Below, one piece after another: positions 36,748-46,712 of a DNA stretch of 64,000 nt. The stretch lies in NCBI RefSeq assembly GCF_012070565.1, contig NZ_JAAQRO010000046.1, positions 1 through 64,000 of the forward strand, given 5' to 3'. Every line of letters begins with the position of its first letter. Positions within the stretch are counted from its first letter, which is position 1. Source of the DNA: Anaerosporobacter faecicola. Its GTDB lineage: Bacteria; Bacillota; Clostridia; Lachnospirales; Lachnospiraceae. The notes below the pieces were generated by a model. That model did not search any database and was not told the DNA's origin. It saw only the letters and a program-made list of their open reading frames with translations. The position numbers and the translations under genes were made by a program.

Positions 36748-36776
36748 ATTATACGCTATTTTTGGAAGTTAGTCAA
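36748..36776 (-). promoter_or_regulatory. sigma-A promoter of the TrpXYZ-like operon
   Basis: On the minus strand TTGACT (36776-36771), 17 bp spacer, TATAAT (36753-36748). The leader of about 68 nt contains the short repeat AAAGCTTTAAAGCTTTAAA. Confidence 0.8.
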
Positions 36777-36951
36777 TTCTATATTATGCTGTGAAAGGGA
36801 AATAAGCAGATTTTTTGAAAAATGTGATTATTAAGTGATTATTAATTACCTTCATAATAAAATGACAATACTAGCAAGATTTGCTAATAGATATAGGAAA
36901 ATAGAAAAAAGAATGATACAATAAGGGAAATAAGGCAAGGAGGATATTGTT

Positions 36952-37635
36952 GTGGCGAAAATATTAATTGTAGAAGATGAAAATAAAATTGCACGTTTTT
37001 TGGAACTGGAATTGAAATATGAAGGCTATGAAGTAGAAATTGCCGGGGATGGCAGGCAGGGATATCAAAAGGCAATGCAGGAAGATGTGGATCTAGTCAT
37101 TTTAGATGTTATGCTTCCAGGACTTAGTGGACTAGAGGTATGTCGTAGAGTCCGTCAGGAAGGAAGGCAAGTTCCAATCATCATGTTAACGGCAAAAGAT
37201 GATGTAACTGACAAGGTGGCAGGCCTTGATATGGGGGCAGATGATTATATGACAAAACCTTTTGCCATAGAGGAGTTACTCGCAAGAATTCGTGTTGCAT
37301 TAAACCGAAGAGTTAATGCTGCTGTTAAATCAGAAACCCTGCAAATGGGAAAACTAGTTTTAAATCTAAGTAGTCATATGGTGACGTACGACCAGGAAGA
37401 GGTTGTATTGACAAAAAAGGAATTTCAACTATTGGAATACTTACTTAAGAATAAAAACATTGCGATGACAAGAGAACAGCTTTTGAATAATGTTTGGGAT
37501 TATGAGTACCTAGGAGATACCAATGTAGTGGACGTCTATGTACGATATTTAAGACAAAAGATCGATGATAAATACGGTATTCATATGATTAGTACGGTAC
37601 GTGGAGTGGGGTATATAATAAAAGATGAAAAGTAA
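36952..37635 (+). CDS. OmpR-family response regulator
   Basis: The 227-residue protein has a receiver domain (acidic pair in IVEDENK, phosphoacceptor Asp53 in LVILDVMLPG, Lys103 in MTKPF) and a C-terminal winged helix with LTKKEFQLLEYLLKN and VDVYVRYLRQKID. Translation starts at GTG with CAAGGAGGA upstream. It overlaps the histidine kinase gene by 11 bp, so the two are translationally coupled. Confidence 0.95.
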   Translation: MAKILIVEDENKIARFLELELKYEGYEVEIAGDGRQGYQKAMQEDVDLVILDVMLPGLSGLEVCRRVRQEGRQVPIIMLTAKDDVTDKVAGLDMGADDYMTKPFAIEELLARIRVALNRRVNAAVKSETLQMGKLVLNLSSHMVTYDQEEVVLTKKEFQLLEYLLKNKNIAMTREQLLNNVWDYEYLGDTNVVDVYVRYLRQKIDDKYGIHMISTVRGVGYIIKDEK

Positions 37636-39061
37636 GATTATTGAGGGTATTAGAAGAATTTTAATTCGTACAGTAGTTCCCATTCGGAAACGAATGGAAC
37701 TCTTTTTTAGCCAGTTTTATTTTTCGATTGCTTTTCGAATATCCCTTAATTACTTAAGATTATTAATTATAAATAGCGTAGTATTTTGTTTTTTATTTAT
37801 AGCAGTTTATCTTGGGATTGCAGCATATGACTGTAAGAATCTCGAAAAGCAAATGGTGTACCACCTTAAACAGGAAGAAATTCATATAGAAGATTTTGAT
37901 GAAAAAAATCCATACTTTCTAGAAGGATTATCACTACGTATTGTTAATGCTGATACAAAGCAGATTTTGTATTCTGACATTGAGCATGATGTATCCAGGC
38001 GGAATAGTTTATTTAATAAAGTTTTCTATGGCTATGTAGATGGACAGAAGATTCTGGTAGTAAAGGATAAAACAATAGTAAAGATTGCAGACACACAATA
38101 TGATTTGTATTTTCAGTTTGATTTAACTGGTGAACGATTATTACTTAGCCGTTTGCTTCCATTTGTCATCCTACTATTAGCAATTTTAATTGCAAGCGTT
38201 ATTATATATGGAAAAAAAGGAGACGAAAAGTTATATCAGCCGATTAAAGAAATGTCGAGATTAGCCAACCGATTGACGGTTAACACATTACAAAGTGAGC
38301 GTATTAATCTGGCAGGAACGAAGAATGAGTTAAAAGACTTGGCGGAGACAATTAACCAGATGCTTGATCGAATTGAACTTTCTTATGAAAGTCAAAAACA
38401 GTTTGTATCGGATGCATCCCATGAGCTTCGAACACCGATTGCCGTTATTCAAGGGTATGTGAATATGCTAGATCGATGGGGAAAAGAAGATCCAGCAGTT
38501 TTAGAAGAATCAATAGAAGCCATTAAGAATGAATCAAAATCCATGCAGGAACTGGTTGAAAAGTTATTATTCTTATCACGCCATGACAAGAAAACATTAA
38601 AGTTGGAAAAGCATAAGTTTAATATGCGTATTGTAGTAGAAGATATGCTAAAAGAAACAAAAATGGTTGCAGTCAATCGTCACATTGAAACAAAAGCGCT
38701 GGAGGATGTAGTTGTATACGGAGATAAGCAGGCACTAAAGCAAGCAATCCGTGTTTTTGTAGATAATGCCATTAAGTATTCCTCAGATGGGGATTTCATC
38801 TATATATCATGTGAGAATAAGGATGGAGCTTGTGTAATCTCTGTGGAGGATACCGGAATAGGTATGACAAGAAAAGATATTGATAATATATTTGATCGCT
38901 TCTATCGTTCAGACCATGTTAGAGATCGAAAAATCAGTGGACATGGGTTGGGACTTTCCATTGCAAAGTTAATTATTCTTAAACACACTGGTAATATACG
39001 GGTACGGTCCCAATATACCAAGGGATCCAGTTTTATTGTAACCTTACCGAAAAGGAGGTAA
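37625..39061 (+). CDS. sensor histidine kinase
   Basis: The 478-residue kinase has two membrane segments (about residues 46-68 and 178-197) around an extracytoplasmic sensor of about 110 residues, a HAMP-like linker, the H box FVSDASHELRTPIAVIQGYVNML (about residue 264), N box FVDNAIKYSS and G boxes EDTGIGM and GHGLGLSIAK. It is the partner of the OmpR-type regulator encoded just upstream. The signal is unknown; no transporter is adjacent. Confidence 0.94.
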   Translation: MKSKIIEGIRRILIRTVVPIRKRMELFFSQFYFSIAFRISLNYLRLLIINSVVFCFLFIAVYLGIAAYDCKNLEKQMVYHLKQEEIHIEDFDEKNPYFLEGLSLRIVNADTKQILYSDIEHDVSRRNSLFNKVFYGYVDGQKILVVKDKTIVKIADTQYDLYFQFDLTGERLLLSRLLPFVILLLAILIASVIIYGKKGDEKLYQPIKEMSRLANRLTVNTLQSERINLAGTKNELKDLAETINQMLDRIELSYESQKQFVSDASHELRTPIAVIQGYVNMLDRWGKEDPAVLEESIEAIKNESKSMQELVEKLLFLSRHDKKTLKLEKHKFNMRIVVEDMLKETKMVAVNRHIETKALEDVVVYGDKQALKQAIRVFVDNAIKYSSDGDFIYISCENKDGACVISVEDTGIGMTRKDIDNIFDRFYRSDHVRDRKISGHGLGLSIAKLIILKHTGNIRVRSQYTKGSSFIVTLPKRR

Positions 39062-39148
39062 TTCGTACTATTAGCCCTATCAAATATTGACAATAGATGA
39101 CCTTTTATGTAAAATTGAGTCATATAAATGAAAGAAGGGCAATGGTAA

Positions 39149-40846
39149 ATGGAAAATAAAAGAGAAAGTATTATTTTTTCAATGAAGTTCCGAATCTTAA
39201 TGTTGGGGATATTTTCAATTATGTTAACGGCAACCAATGCAATGTTCACGGTAATGCCAATTACGAAATCCTCTATCACCACAATGTCAAAGTCTTATAT
39301 TAAGGATATCATACGACTTCAAGAACAGGTATTAACCTATAAAATTTCATCAGAAGGTAAAGAAGCAATTACCGCCAATGTATTATCTGCTATGTACCAT
39401 GATTATCACGTAAATGGTATGGAGAGTTCTTACATATATATAGTCGATAAGAATGGAACAATGATCTATCATCCTACACAGGAAAAGATTGGACAACCAG
39501 TTGAGAATAGCGTAATTAAGGACGTTCTAGAAAAATGGAATAACGGAAAAATCCCAGAGCAGACAGTTAAAAGGTACGAATATAGAGGAAAACAAAAATA
39601 TTCTGGATATGCACCTATTGATAATGCAGAGTGGCTAATTATTATTACAGTAGATGAAGACGAGATGTTCTCCGATGTTGAACTGATGAAACACCGACTA
39701 ACAAGGGGAAATGTATTCAGTCTTGTTTTATGTGGATTTATTGCATTCATTGTAGCAGGATCGATTGCAAATCCAATTAAAAAGTTAACAAAAATTCTTA
39801 GTAATTCAGCAGAGTTAGATTTTCGTGATGATATAGAATTGAAAAAGCTCGTTAAAATGAAAGGCGAGTGTGGTTCAATTAGCCGTGGTGTAGATACCCT
39901 TCATGAAAAATTAAAGGAAGTAATCTATGATATTCAAGTACAAACAGAACATTTATCAGATTCTGCAGGAGAACTTGAAAAGAATACAGACTCTACAAGA
40001 AATGCAATTGGACAGGTTGAAAAAGCGGTAACTGATATTGCTCAGGGAGCAGTTTCACAAGCTGAGGAAACCCAAAAGGCAACACAAAATGTTGCTACAA
40101 TGGGAAATCTTGTACAGGAAACGATGGAAAAGATCACAGTACTGAATGATAGTACAAAAACGATTAAGAGTTCTAGTGATCAGGCAGTACAGATTTTAAA
40201 TGAGTTAAGTGAAACAAACCACCGTGCTACTGCGTATATTGAAACCATATATCACCAGACTAACGTTACGAATGACTCGGCATTAAAGATAAAAGAAGCC
40301 TTAGATATCATAACAAATATTGCAGAAGAGACAAATCTATTATCATTAAATGCATCAATAGAGGCAGCGAGAGCAGGTGAGCAAGGAAGAGGTTTTGCTG
40401 TTGTGGCAAGCCAAATCCAAAAACTTGCTGAACAGTCCAATAATTCAGCACAGGCAATCCATATTATTATCGAATCCTTGTTACAAGATTCTTCTAATGC
40501 AGTAGATACAATGAAAGAAGTAAAGGCAATCATGGAAGAACAGAATAAGAAGGTTGAGGCAACAGATGAAATCTTTGCTCTAGTAAAGAAAGGGGTAGAT
40601 GATTCAATCACATCCATTGGTGACATTACGACAAAGAATAAGGATATTGATCATGCTAGAATTGGTGTGGTAGATGTGGTACAGGAATTAACAGCTATAG
40701 CAGAAGAAAATGCAGCAGGAACAGAGGAAACATCTGCGTATGCATCACAAGTAAATGTTGTTATTTCAGATATTGCACAAAGGTCATCTGGTTTAAATAC
40801 AATAGTAACAACCCTTGAGGACCAAGTAAAGAAATTTAAGTTATAA
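39149..40846 (+). CDS. methyl-accepting chemotaxis protein
   Basis: The 565-residue receptor has an N-terminal membrane segment (about residues 11-33), an extracellular Cache-type sensor with [16 protein letters not shown] and SGYAPI, a second membrane segment (about 190-210), HAMP and a signalling domain with the hairpin tip [28 protein letters not shown]. It relays ligand binding to CheA/CheW. No other chemotaxis genes are nearby. The sCache sequence suggests a small organic ligand, not identifiable here. Confidence 0.94.
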   Translation: MENKRESIIFSMKFRILMLGIFSIMLTATNAMFTVMPITKSSITTMSKSYIKDIIRLQEQVLTYKISSEGKEAITANVLSAMYHDYHVNGMESSYIYIVDKNGTMIYHPTQEKIGQPVENSVIKDVLEKWNNGKIPEQTVKRYEYRGKQKYSGYAPIDNAEWLIIITVDEDEMFSDVELMKHRLTRGNVFSLVLCGFIAFIVAGSIANPIKKLTKILSNSAELDFRDDIELKKLVKMKGECGSISRGVDTLHEKLKEVIYDIQVQTEHLSDSAGELEKNTDSTRNAIGQVEKAVTDIAQGAVSQAEETQKATQNVATMGNLVQETMEKITVLNDSTKTIKSSSDQAVQILNELSETNHRATAYIETIYHQTNVTNDSALKIKEALDIITNIAEETNLLSLNASIEAARAGEQGRGFAVVASQIQKLAEQSNNSAQAIHIIIESLLQDSSNAVDTMKEVKAIMEEQNKKVEATDEIFALVKKGVDDSITSIGDITTKNKDIDHARIGVVDVVQELTAIAEENAAGTEETSAYASQVNVVISDIAQRSSGLNTIVTTLEDQVKKFKL

Positions 40847-40944
40847 AATCTATGAAGGATACAGACAAATAATTAGTTAGAAAACATTAGTTTTTCCTAT
40901 CTGGACGATGTTGGTTGTCTTAAAAGTACATAATTACAATGAAT

Positions 40945-41008
40945 AAAAACCTCTATATAGGCTATCTTTAGTTTGTTTAATCTAAATGTAGCTTATATAG
41001 AGGTTTTT
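40945..41008 (+). terminator. terminator after the chemoreceptor gene
   Basis: AAAAACCTCTATATA and GCTA pair with TAGC and TATATAGAGGTTTTT. The rest of the gap to 41233 is AT-rich, with a possible weak promoter (TTGACG at 41098). Confidence 0.85.
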
Positions 41009-41233
41009 GCGTAATAAGGTAAGATATATGTATACTATAAATCATATATAAATATAAAATAATTTAATAAAAAGTAAATAAATATAGGGAGAAATATTGA
41101 CGGCAAATAAAAGAATGTGATAAAATTAAAATAATTTAGATAATAGTAAATAATTAATGGTACATAAGATTCAATACAAATGGGGAGATAACGTAATTGA
41201 ATCAAAGAAAATATAGCAAAGAAAGAGGATAAG

Positions 41234-42187
41234 ATGAATAAAGAGCTAATATACAATAAACCATGGATTTTACAAAGAGCAGATCCTTATGTATATCGTC
41301 ATACAGATGGTGTGTATTATTTTACTGCTTCTGTTCCAGAGTATGACTGTATAATTTTAAGAAGAGGATATAGTCTTCAAGAACTAGCTACAGCTAAAGA
41401 GCATATTATATGGAAGAAACACGATCATGGACCAATGAGCAAACATATATGGGCTCCAGAATTGCATTATTTAAAAGGAAAATGGTACATATATTTTGCA
41501 GGAGGAGAACAGGAAGATGTATGGAAGATCCGACCATATGTATTAGAGTGTAGCGGGCAGGACCCAATTCGGGATGATTGGATTGAAAAAGGAAAAATGC
41601 GACGGGCAGAAGAGGATAAGTTCTCCTTTGAAGCATTTTCCTTAGATGCAACTGTTTTTGAAGATCAGGGAGAACTTTATTATGTATGGGCAGAAAAGGT
41701 TGGTGTTGGAAAGCAGATTTCCAATCTATATATAGCAAAGATGAAAACACCATATGAGTTAATGACTGTACAGGTAATGCTTACGACCCCTGACTATGAT
41801 TGGGAACGGGTTGGATACTGGGTAAATGAAGGACCAGCGGTAATCAAACATAATGATAAGATTTTTCTAACATACTCTGCCAGTGATACAGGACCTGCGT
41901 ATTGTCTAGGGATGTTATGTGCAACCAGTGGAACAGATTTATTAGATCCTCTGTCATGGAAAAAAGAACGATATCCCGTGTTAAAATCAGATGAAAAACT
42001 ACAAATCTATGGACCTGGACATAATAGTTTTACGGTGAATGAAAAAGATGAACCAATCATGGTATATCATGCGAGAAAAGAGTCAGAAGTGGGTGATAAT
42101 CCATTGTATAATCCCAATCGGCATGCTCAGTTAATGCGAATCAAATGGGATGAAGGTGGAAAACCTGTCTTTTCGTATGAGGAATAG
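41234..42187 (+). CDS. GH43 glycoside hydrolase, intracellular
   Basis: The 317-residue protein has the five-bladed propeller motifs of GH43: the catalytic base Asp in RADPYVYRHTDGVYYF (about residue 17), the pKa-modulating Asp in SLDATVFEDQGELYYVWA and the acid Glu in VNEGPAVIKH. Members are beta-xylosidases or alpha-L-arabinofuranosidases. No signal peptide is present, so it acts on imported oligosaccharides. Six bases separate it from the secreted GH43 gene, implying one operon. Confidence 0.88.
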   Translation: MNKELIYNKPWILQRADPYVYRHTDGVYYFTASVPEYDCIILRRGYSLQELATAKEHIIWKKHDHGPMSKHIWAPELHYLKGKWYIYFAGGEQEDVWKIRPYVLECSGQDPIRDDWIEKGKMRRAEEDKFSFEAFSLDATVFEDQGELYYVWAEKVGVGKQISNLYIAKMKTPYELMTVQVMLTTPDYDWERVGYWVNEGPAVIKHNDKIFLTYSASDTGPAYCLGMLCATSGTDLLDPLSWKKERYPVLKSDEKLQIYGPGHNSFTVNEKDEPIMVYHARKESEVGDNPLYNPNRHAQLMRIKWDEGGKPVFSYEE

Positions 42188-42193
42188 GAGGGT

Positions 42194-43723
42194 ATGGTGA
42201 AGGGAAGGTATTGTAGCATTGGTATAATAATCATTCTTACGGTATGTTTGCTGTCGGGATGTAAAAAAGGAGAGGACCAAATGAATGAACTATCGGAAGA
42301 TCAAATTAAAAAAGGTGGATTCCGTGTAACTGTTTCATGCCATGATCCAGAGATTGTTGTAGGAGAGGATGGGACATACTATATGTTTGGTAGTCATATG
42401 ATAGGGGCAAAGTCCAACAACTTAAGAGAATGGGATTACTTTGCACAAGGGGTTGATCAAAGTAATCCATTGTTTGATAATCTGTTCGAAGAGAAAATGG
42501 AAGCTTTCTCTTTTGTAGGGAAAAATGCGGAAAATGGATACTCTGTTTGGGCACCAAATGTATATTATAATGAAAGAATGAACAAATATATTATGTACTA
42601 CTGTACCACTTCTTCTTATATAAAATCCAGTATATGTATGGCTACTGCCGATCAGATAGAAGGACCTTATACACACCAGGCTATCTTATTGGATTCCGGT
42701 TATTCAAAGAAAGATATTGAAACGACAAATGTATACGATATACTTGGAAAAGATGCAGATACAAGTCGGTATTTTGAATACGGAGGATATAATAATAAAC
42801 AATGGCCAAATTGTATTGATCCAGCAATTGTAAAGGGAGAAGATGACCGGATATGGATGGTATATGGGTCATGGTCTGGGGGAATCTTTTTGTTAGAAAT
42901 AGATCCGGAAACTGGTTATCCAATTAATCCGCAGCAAAAGGAAGAAAAAGGTGTAGATGCGTATTATGGGGTACGTTTGGTTGGTGGCGGACATCATTCC
43001 ATAGAAGGACCATACATAGAGTATAGTGCAGAAACTGGGTACTACTATCTATTCCTGTCATATGGAGAATTAAAGCAACAGGGAGGATACCAGATTCGTG
43101 TCTTTCGTAGTAAAGAACCGACAGGACCATATGTGGATGCAGAAGGAAATACATTAGAAGACCAAGAGGATCACTCTAATTATGGAGTAAAGCTAATGGG
43201 AAACTATACCTTCCCAAGTTTAAATTATACCTATATGGCGCCAGGGGGACAGTCAACATTTCGGGATAAGGATGGCCGATACTATATTACCTATCATCAA
43301 CGTTTTGCAGAAAATGGAGAGTACTTTGAGCCAAGAGTACATCAAATGGTTTTAAATGAAGATGACTGGTTTGTTATATTACCATTTGCGACAGTAGGAG
43401 AAAAAGTTTCTGAAACAGGGTATAAGACAGAAAATCTAAAAGGATCATTTTATCTTGTTAATCACGGAACGGATATTGGTTCTACGGTACATACAGCAGA
43501 ATGCGTACAATTTAATGGAAAAGGAACATTTACGAAGGATGAAGAAAAAGCAGAATACGAAGTACAGCCAAATAGCAACTATGTAACGATTAAAATGGGG
43601 AACGTGGTCTATAAAGGTGTAATTGTAGAGATGGAGGATGAAGCAGGTAACGCCACATTATGTATTAGTGCAGTTGGAGAGAATAATGAGAGTCTCTGGT
43701 TTGTCCAGTATGTTAAACAATAG
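42194..43723 (+). CDS. GH43 lipoprotein, endo-arabinanase-like
   Basis: The 509-residue protein has a lipoprotein signal peptide ending in LLSGCK and a GH43 propeller with SCHDPEIVVGEDGTYYMFGSH (base Asp), NCIDPAIVKGEDDRIWMVYGSWSGGIF (second Asp) and IEGPYIEYSAETGYYYLFLSYG (acid Glu). A C-terminal beta-rich domain (about residues 400-509) resembles that of arabinan endo-1,5-alpha-L-arabinosidases such as Abn2. It probably cuts arabinan at the cell surface, feeding the intracellular GH43 enzyme. Substrate assignment is inference. Confidence 0.85.
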   Translation: MVKGRYCSIGIIIILTVCLLSGCKKGEDQMNELSEDQIKKGGFRVTVSCHDPEIVVGEDGTYYMFGSHMIGAKSNNLREWDYFAQGVDQSNPLFDNLFEEKMEAFSFVGKNAENGYSVWAPNVYYNERMNKYIMYYCTTSSYIKSSICMATADQIEGPYTHQAILLDSGYSKKDIETTNVYDILGKDADTSRYFEYGGYNNKQWPNCIDPAIVKGEDDRIWMVYGSWSGGIFLLEIDPETGYPINPQQKEEKGVDAYYGVRLVGGGHHSIEGPYIEYSAETGYYYLFLSYGELKQQGGYQIRVFRSKEPTGPYVDAEGNTLEDQEDHSNYGVKLMGNYTFPSLNYTYMAPGGQSTFRDKDGRYYITYHQRFAENGEYFEPRVHQMVLNEDDWFVILPFATVGEKVSETGYKTENLKGSFYLVNHGTDIGSTVHTAECVQFNGKGTFTKDEEKAEYEVQPNSNYVTIKMGNVVYKGVIVEMEDEAGNATLCISAVGENNESLWFVQYVKQ

Positions 43724-43740
43724 AAATAGAACAGTACAAA

Positions 43741-43777
43741 GAAGAAGCTACAGCAGTAATACGCTGTAGCTTCTTCC
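43741..43777 (+). terminator. terminator after the GH43 operon
   Basis: GAAGAAGCTACAGC pairs with GCTGTAGCTTCTTC around an 8-base loop. The following T-run is short (CCCGTTAATATTTT). It lies between the convergent GH43 and ArsR-type genes. Confidence 0.72.
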
Positions 43778-43839
43778 CGTTAATATTTTAATTTACCATT
43801 TTATTATTAAGATATCTTATAGAACGTATAGGTTGGTAC

Positions 43840-44760
43840 TTACTCAGTCATTGGACAATAATTAAGGGATACTTTAATATCTTGTCCGTAATTACCAAAG
43901 GTTTTACCAAAGATGGTAAGACCACCAACATGTTCAGCATCATCATTAACGGCTAATCGTAAAGTAATTTTACTGCGATAGTCTAGATTAAACTCATTAA
44001 TGTTAACATCGGAAATCTTAAGTCCATCAATATACGTACCATCTTTATTAATTACAAGGAGTTTTAAAAGACCATACTGATTCCAATTAGGGAACCACCA
44101 GTCAGGAGTGAAGATGCCTTTTACATCACCGAAATCACCTGGTGATACCCACGATCCAACACATACGTCATTCAGATAGAAGCAGATGTCAGATGGCCAT
44201 ACATTATTAATACCAGGTGCTTCAGAACTAAGTTCTGCAGAAATCATGATTTGTGTGATCTTCTGAGAGCAAGGAATAAAATTAGGAACCTCATACTCTA
44301 CAAAGCCTTTTGAAAACCATAGTATATCGGCACTATAGCGATCAGGGTGTGAAAAATAACGTTTGTCATCCACTTCGCCAATTAGTTTATTCGCATTTGC
44401 CAAGCCACAAGTAGGATAGACAAGGCAGTTGCGGTAGTGCCCTACTTTTATCTCTGTTGTGTATACATTCTGAATCTCTTCCTGGTTATCCAGATCAATT
44501 ACAATTTTATCAAGATGAATGGAGCAAATCTTTTGGTTGCCATGTCCAGAAGTTTCGTTGGAGGTTGTCACTATTCCACAAGATTCTAATTTCTTGATAT
44601 GGGCAGTTAATGCACCATTGGTAATATTCAGTTTAGTAGCCAGTTCATTCATATTCATGCGCTTGTTTTCGAGTAAAAGCTTAATTAACTCCACACGAAT
44701 ATCTGAACCAAGTGCTTTGAATAGTTCAATCCCTTCATCGAGAGAGCTGATATGTAACAT
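43840..44760 (-). CDS. ArsR-type HTH regulator with C-terminal ligand domain
   Basis: The 306-residue protein begins with an ArsR-like winged helix (ELFKALGSDIRVELIKLLLENKRMNMNELATKLNITNGALTAHIKKLESCGIV, residues 13-65). A long C-terminal region of about 200 residues looks beta-rich and may bind sugar. No metal-binding Cys pair typical of metal sensors is seen. It is divergent from the sugar ABC operon and next to the GH43 genes, so it probably controls them. This is inferred from position. Confidence 0.8.
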   Translation of the reverse strand: MLHISSLDEGIELFKALGSDIRVELIKLLLENKRMNMNELATKLNITNGALTAHIKKLESCGIVTTSNETSGHGNQKICSIHLDKIVIDLDNQEEIQNVYTTEIKVGHYRNCLVYPTCGLANANKLIGEVDDKRYFSHPDRYSADILWFSKGFVEYEVPNFIPCSQKITQIMISAELSSEAPGINNVWPSDICFYLNDVCVGSWVSPGDFGDVKGIFTPDWWFPNWNQYGLLKLLVINKDGTYIDGLKISDVNINEFNLDYRSKITLRLAVNDDAEHVGGLTIFGKTFGNYGQDIKVSLNYCPMTE

Positions 44761-44990
44761 GGAAACATCTCCTTATTTACGTACTTGTATTGCATCAGAG
44801 CCAAGTGAAGTGTTAGGAAATGAAAGGATTCCTCCAAAGTTTTCTCGTTAACTCAGTTTGCTACAATTACGTTCTAGTTATAAATGCTAAATACATTATA
44901 ATATTATACTATTTGCATATATTTTTAGTCAAGCGAAAGTCGTACAAAGGATGTTTTTTAAACTAAAATAATATACTTAACAATAAAAAT

Positions 44991-45057
44991 AAAAACATAA
45001 AATAATTTAGAAAAACATAAAATAATTATTGACATCGATTTATGCCCATTATATAAT
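44991..45057 (+). promoter_or_regulatory. sugar ABC operon promoter with upstream direct repeats
   Basis: TTGACA (45029-45034), 17-bp spacer and TATAAT (45052-45057). Immediately upstream are two exact copies of AAAAACATAAAATAATT (44991-45007 and 45011-45027), exactly 20 bp apart (about two helical turns), placed as for an activator or repressor bound in tandem. Confidence 0.75.
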
Positions 45058-45201
45058 ATAACTAATAAAACATATAAAACGAGAGGATTAATAGGCAAAA
45101 TATCCATAAGGAGTGTATGTTGTAAATATATACCTGGGTATTGTGGGGGAAATGTAGTGATATGTTTTATTCAAATTGGGAATAGAAAAGGAGAGGTATT
45201 T

Positions 45202-46650
45202 ATGAAAAGAAAACTCACATCACTGGTATTATGTATGGCAATGATGGTAACTTTACTAACCGGTTGCAAAGTACAAAAATCAGAAAACACAGGAGAAACT
45301 TCTTCAAAAACAGAAGATACCACCACAACAGAAGAGATGAAAGGTAAAGGAGATGCAACAATTGATATCCTCATCTACGCACAGGATCATGAAAAGGCGG
45401 TTTATCAAGATTTAATTAAACAATTTTCTGATACACATAGTGATGTAATTAAAAAAGTAAACTTTGAAGTTACAACGCAAGATGAATATGCTACAAAGAT
45501 GACAGCTGCAATGATTGCTGATGATTTACCAGATATTTTTTATGTTGGACCAGAATCTGTTCGAAGCTATGTAGACAATGGATATGTACAATCACTGGAT
45601 GCTTTAGTTGACCAGACAGCAGTAAGCAATTTGTGGCCAACCATTGTAAATGCATATAAGTATGATGGTAGTACCATTGGCCAAGGATCCTTATATTGCC
45701 TACCAAAGGATTTATCATGCTTTGCATTTGCATATAACAAAGACTTATTTGATGAAGCTGGTTTAGATTATCCAGACCCTGAAAATCCTTATACATATGA
45801 TGAGTTCGTTGAAGTGTGTAAAGCACTAACGAAAGACAAAGATGGGGATGGTGAATTAGATCAATGGGGTGTTGCCAATGCGAATGCATTTGGATTTACT
45901 CCTTATGTTTATGGAAATGGTGCAACTTTCTTAAATGATGATTATACCAAAGTCGTTATTGCAGATTCACCACAATTTAAAGAAGCTTTTCAATACTATA
46001 CAGACTTAACGGTAAAATACCAAGTTACTCCTAGTGTAGAGCAGGATACTGCACTTGGTGGATACCAAAGATGGTTAGATGGTCAAGTTGGTTTCTATGC
46101 ATGTGGTACATGGGATGTGGCTGCGTTTATGGATAATGCAACATTTCCATATAACTGGGATTTATGTGGTTGGCCAGTTGGACCTTCTGGCAATGGAAAA
46201 TCAACAGCATGGACGGCTTCTGTAGGTTTTGCTATTTCTTCAAAAACAAAATATCCTGAATTGTGCGCAGAGTTGATCCAGGCATTATCAACAGATGAAG
46301 AAGGACAAAAAGCATTAAGTGGTGAAACAACAGGAAAAGCATTACAAATCCCAAATATCATGGATTATGCACAGACTACATATAAAGAAAAAATTGCAGA
46401 TGGTACAATTCCATATGCAAAAAATGTAGATGTAATCTTTGGTTATATTGAAGGTAATGACAAATACCAAGGTTTATTCACAGAAACAACTTATACATAT
46501 AACAGTGAATGGTGGGATTTATTCTTAGAAGGCATGCCAAATGTTTTAAGTGGACAGATCTCCGTAGATGATTATTGTGCAGAAGTGCAGCCAAAGATGC
46601 AGGAAGCGCTTGATAATGCAATTGAGTTACAGAATTCAGCAAAGAAATAA
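45202..46650 (+). CDS. sugar ABC transporter substrate-binding lipoprotein
   Basis: The 482-residue protein has a lipoprotein signal peptide with TLLTGCK, a Ser/Thr-rich linker and a type-1 solute-binding fold (ATIDILIYAQDHEKAVYQDLIKQFSDTHSD, MTAAMIADDLPDIFYVGP, YALPYN-like CLPKDLSCFAFAYNKDLFDEAGLDYP). ATG 45202 has GGAGAGG at good spacing; the ATG at 45157 lacks one. It captures oligosaccharides for the two permeases downstream. Neighbouring GH43 enzymes suggest arabino- or xylo-oligosaccharides. Confidence 0.92.
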   Translation: MKRKLTSLVLCMAMMVTLLTGCKVQKSENTGETSSKTEDTTTTEEMKGKGDATIDILIYAQDHEKAVYQDLIKQFSDTHSDVIKKVNFEVTTQDEYATKMTAAMIADDLPDIFYVGPESVRSYVDNGYVQSLDALVDQTAVSNLWPTIVNAYKYDGSTIGQGSLYCLPKDLSCFAFAYNKDLFDEAGLDYPDPENPYTYDEFVEVCKALTKDKDGDGELDQWGVANANAFGFTPYVYGNGATFLNDDYTKVVIADSPQFKEAFQYYTDLTVKYQVTPSVEQDTALGGYQRWLDGQVGFYACGTWDVAAFMDNATFPYNWDLCGWPVGPSGNGKSTAWTASVGFAISSKTKYPELCAELIQALSTDEEGQKALSGETTGKALQIPNIMDYAQTTYKEKIADGTIPYAKNVDVIFGYIEGNDKYQGLFTETTYTYNSEWWDLFLEGMPNVLSGQISVDDYCAEVQPKMQEALDNAIELQNSAKK

Positions 46651-46672
46651 AAAGTAACTGGTAAATATTCTA

Positions 46673-46697
46673 CAGAATGCCCTTAATGGGCATTCTG
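46673..46697 (+). promoter_or_regulatory. hairpin between binding-protein and first permease genes
   Basis: CAGAATGCCC (46673-46682) pairs perfectly with GGGCATTCTG (46688-46697). No long T-run follows. It probably sets the expression ratio or protects the binding-protein mRNA. Confidence 0.65.
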
Positions 46698-46712
46698 CTT
46701 AATGAAAGAGCG

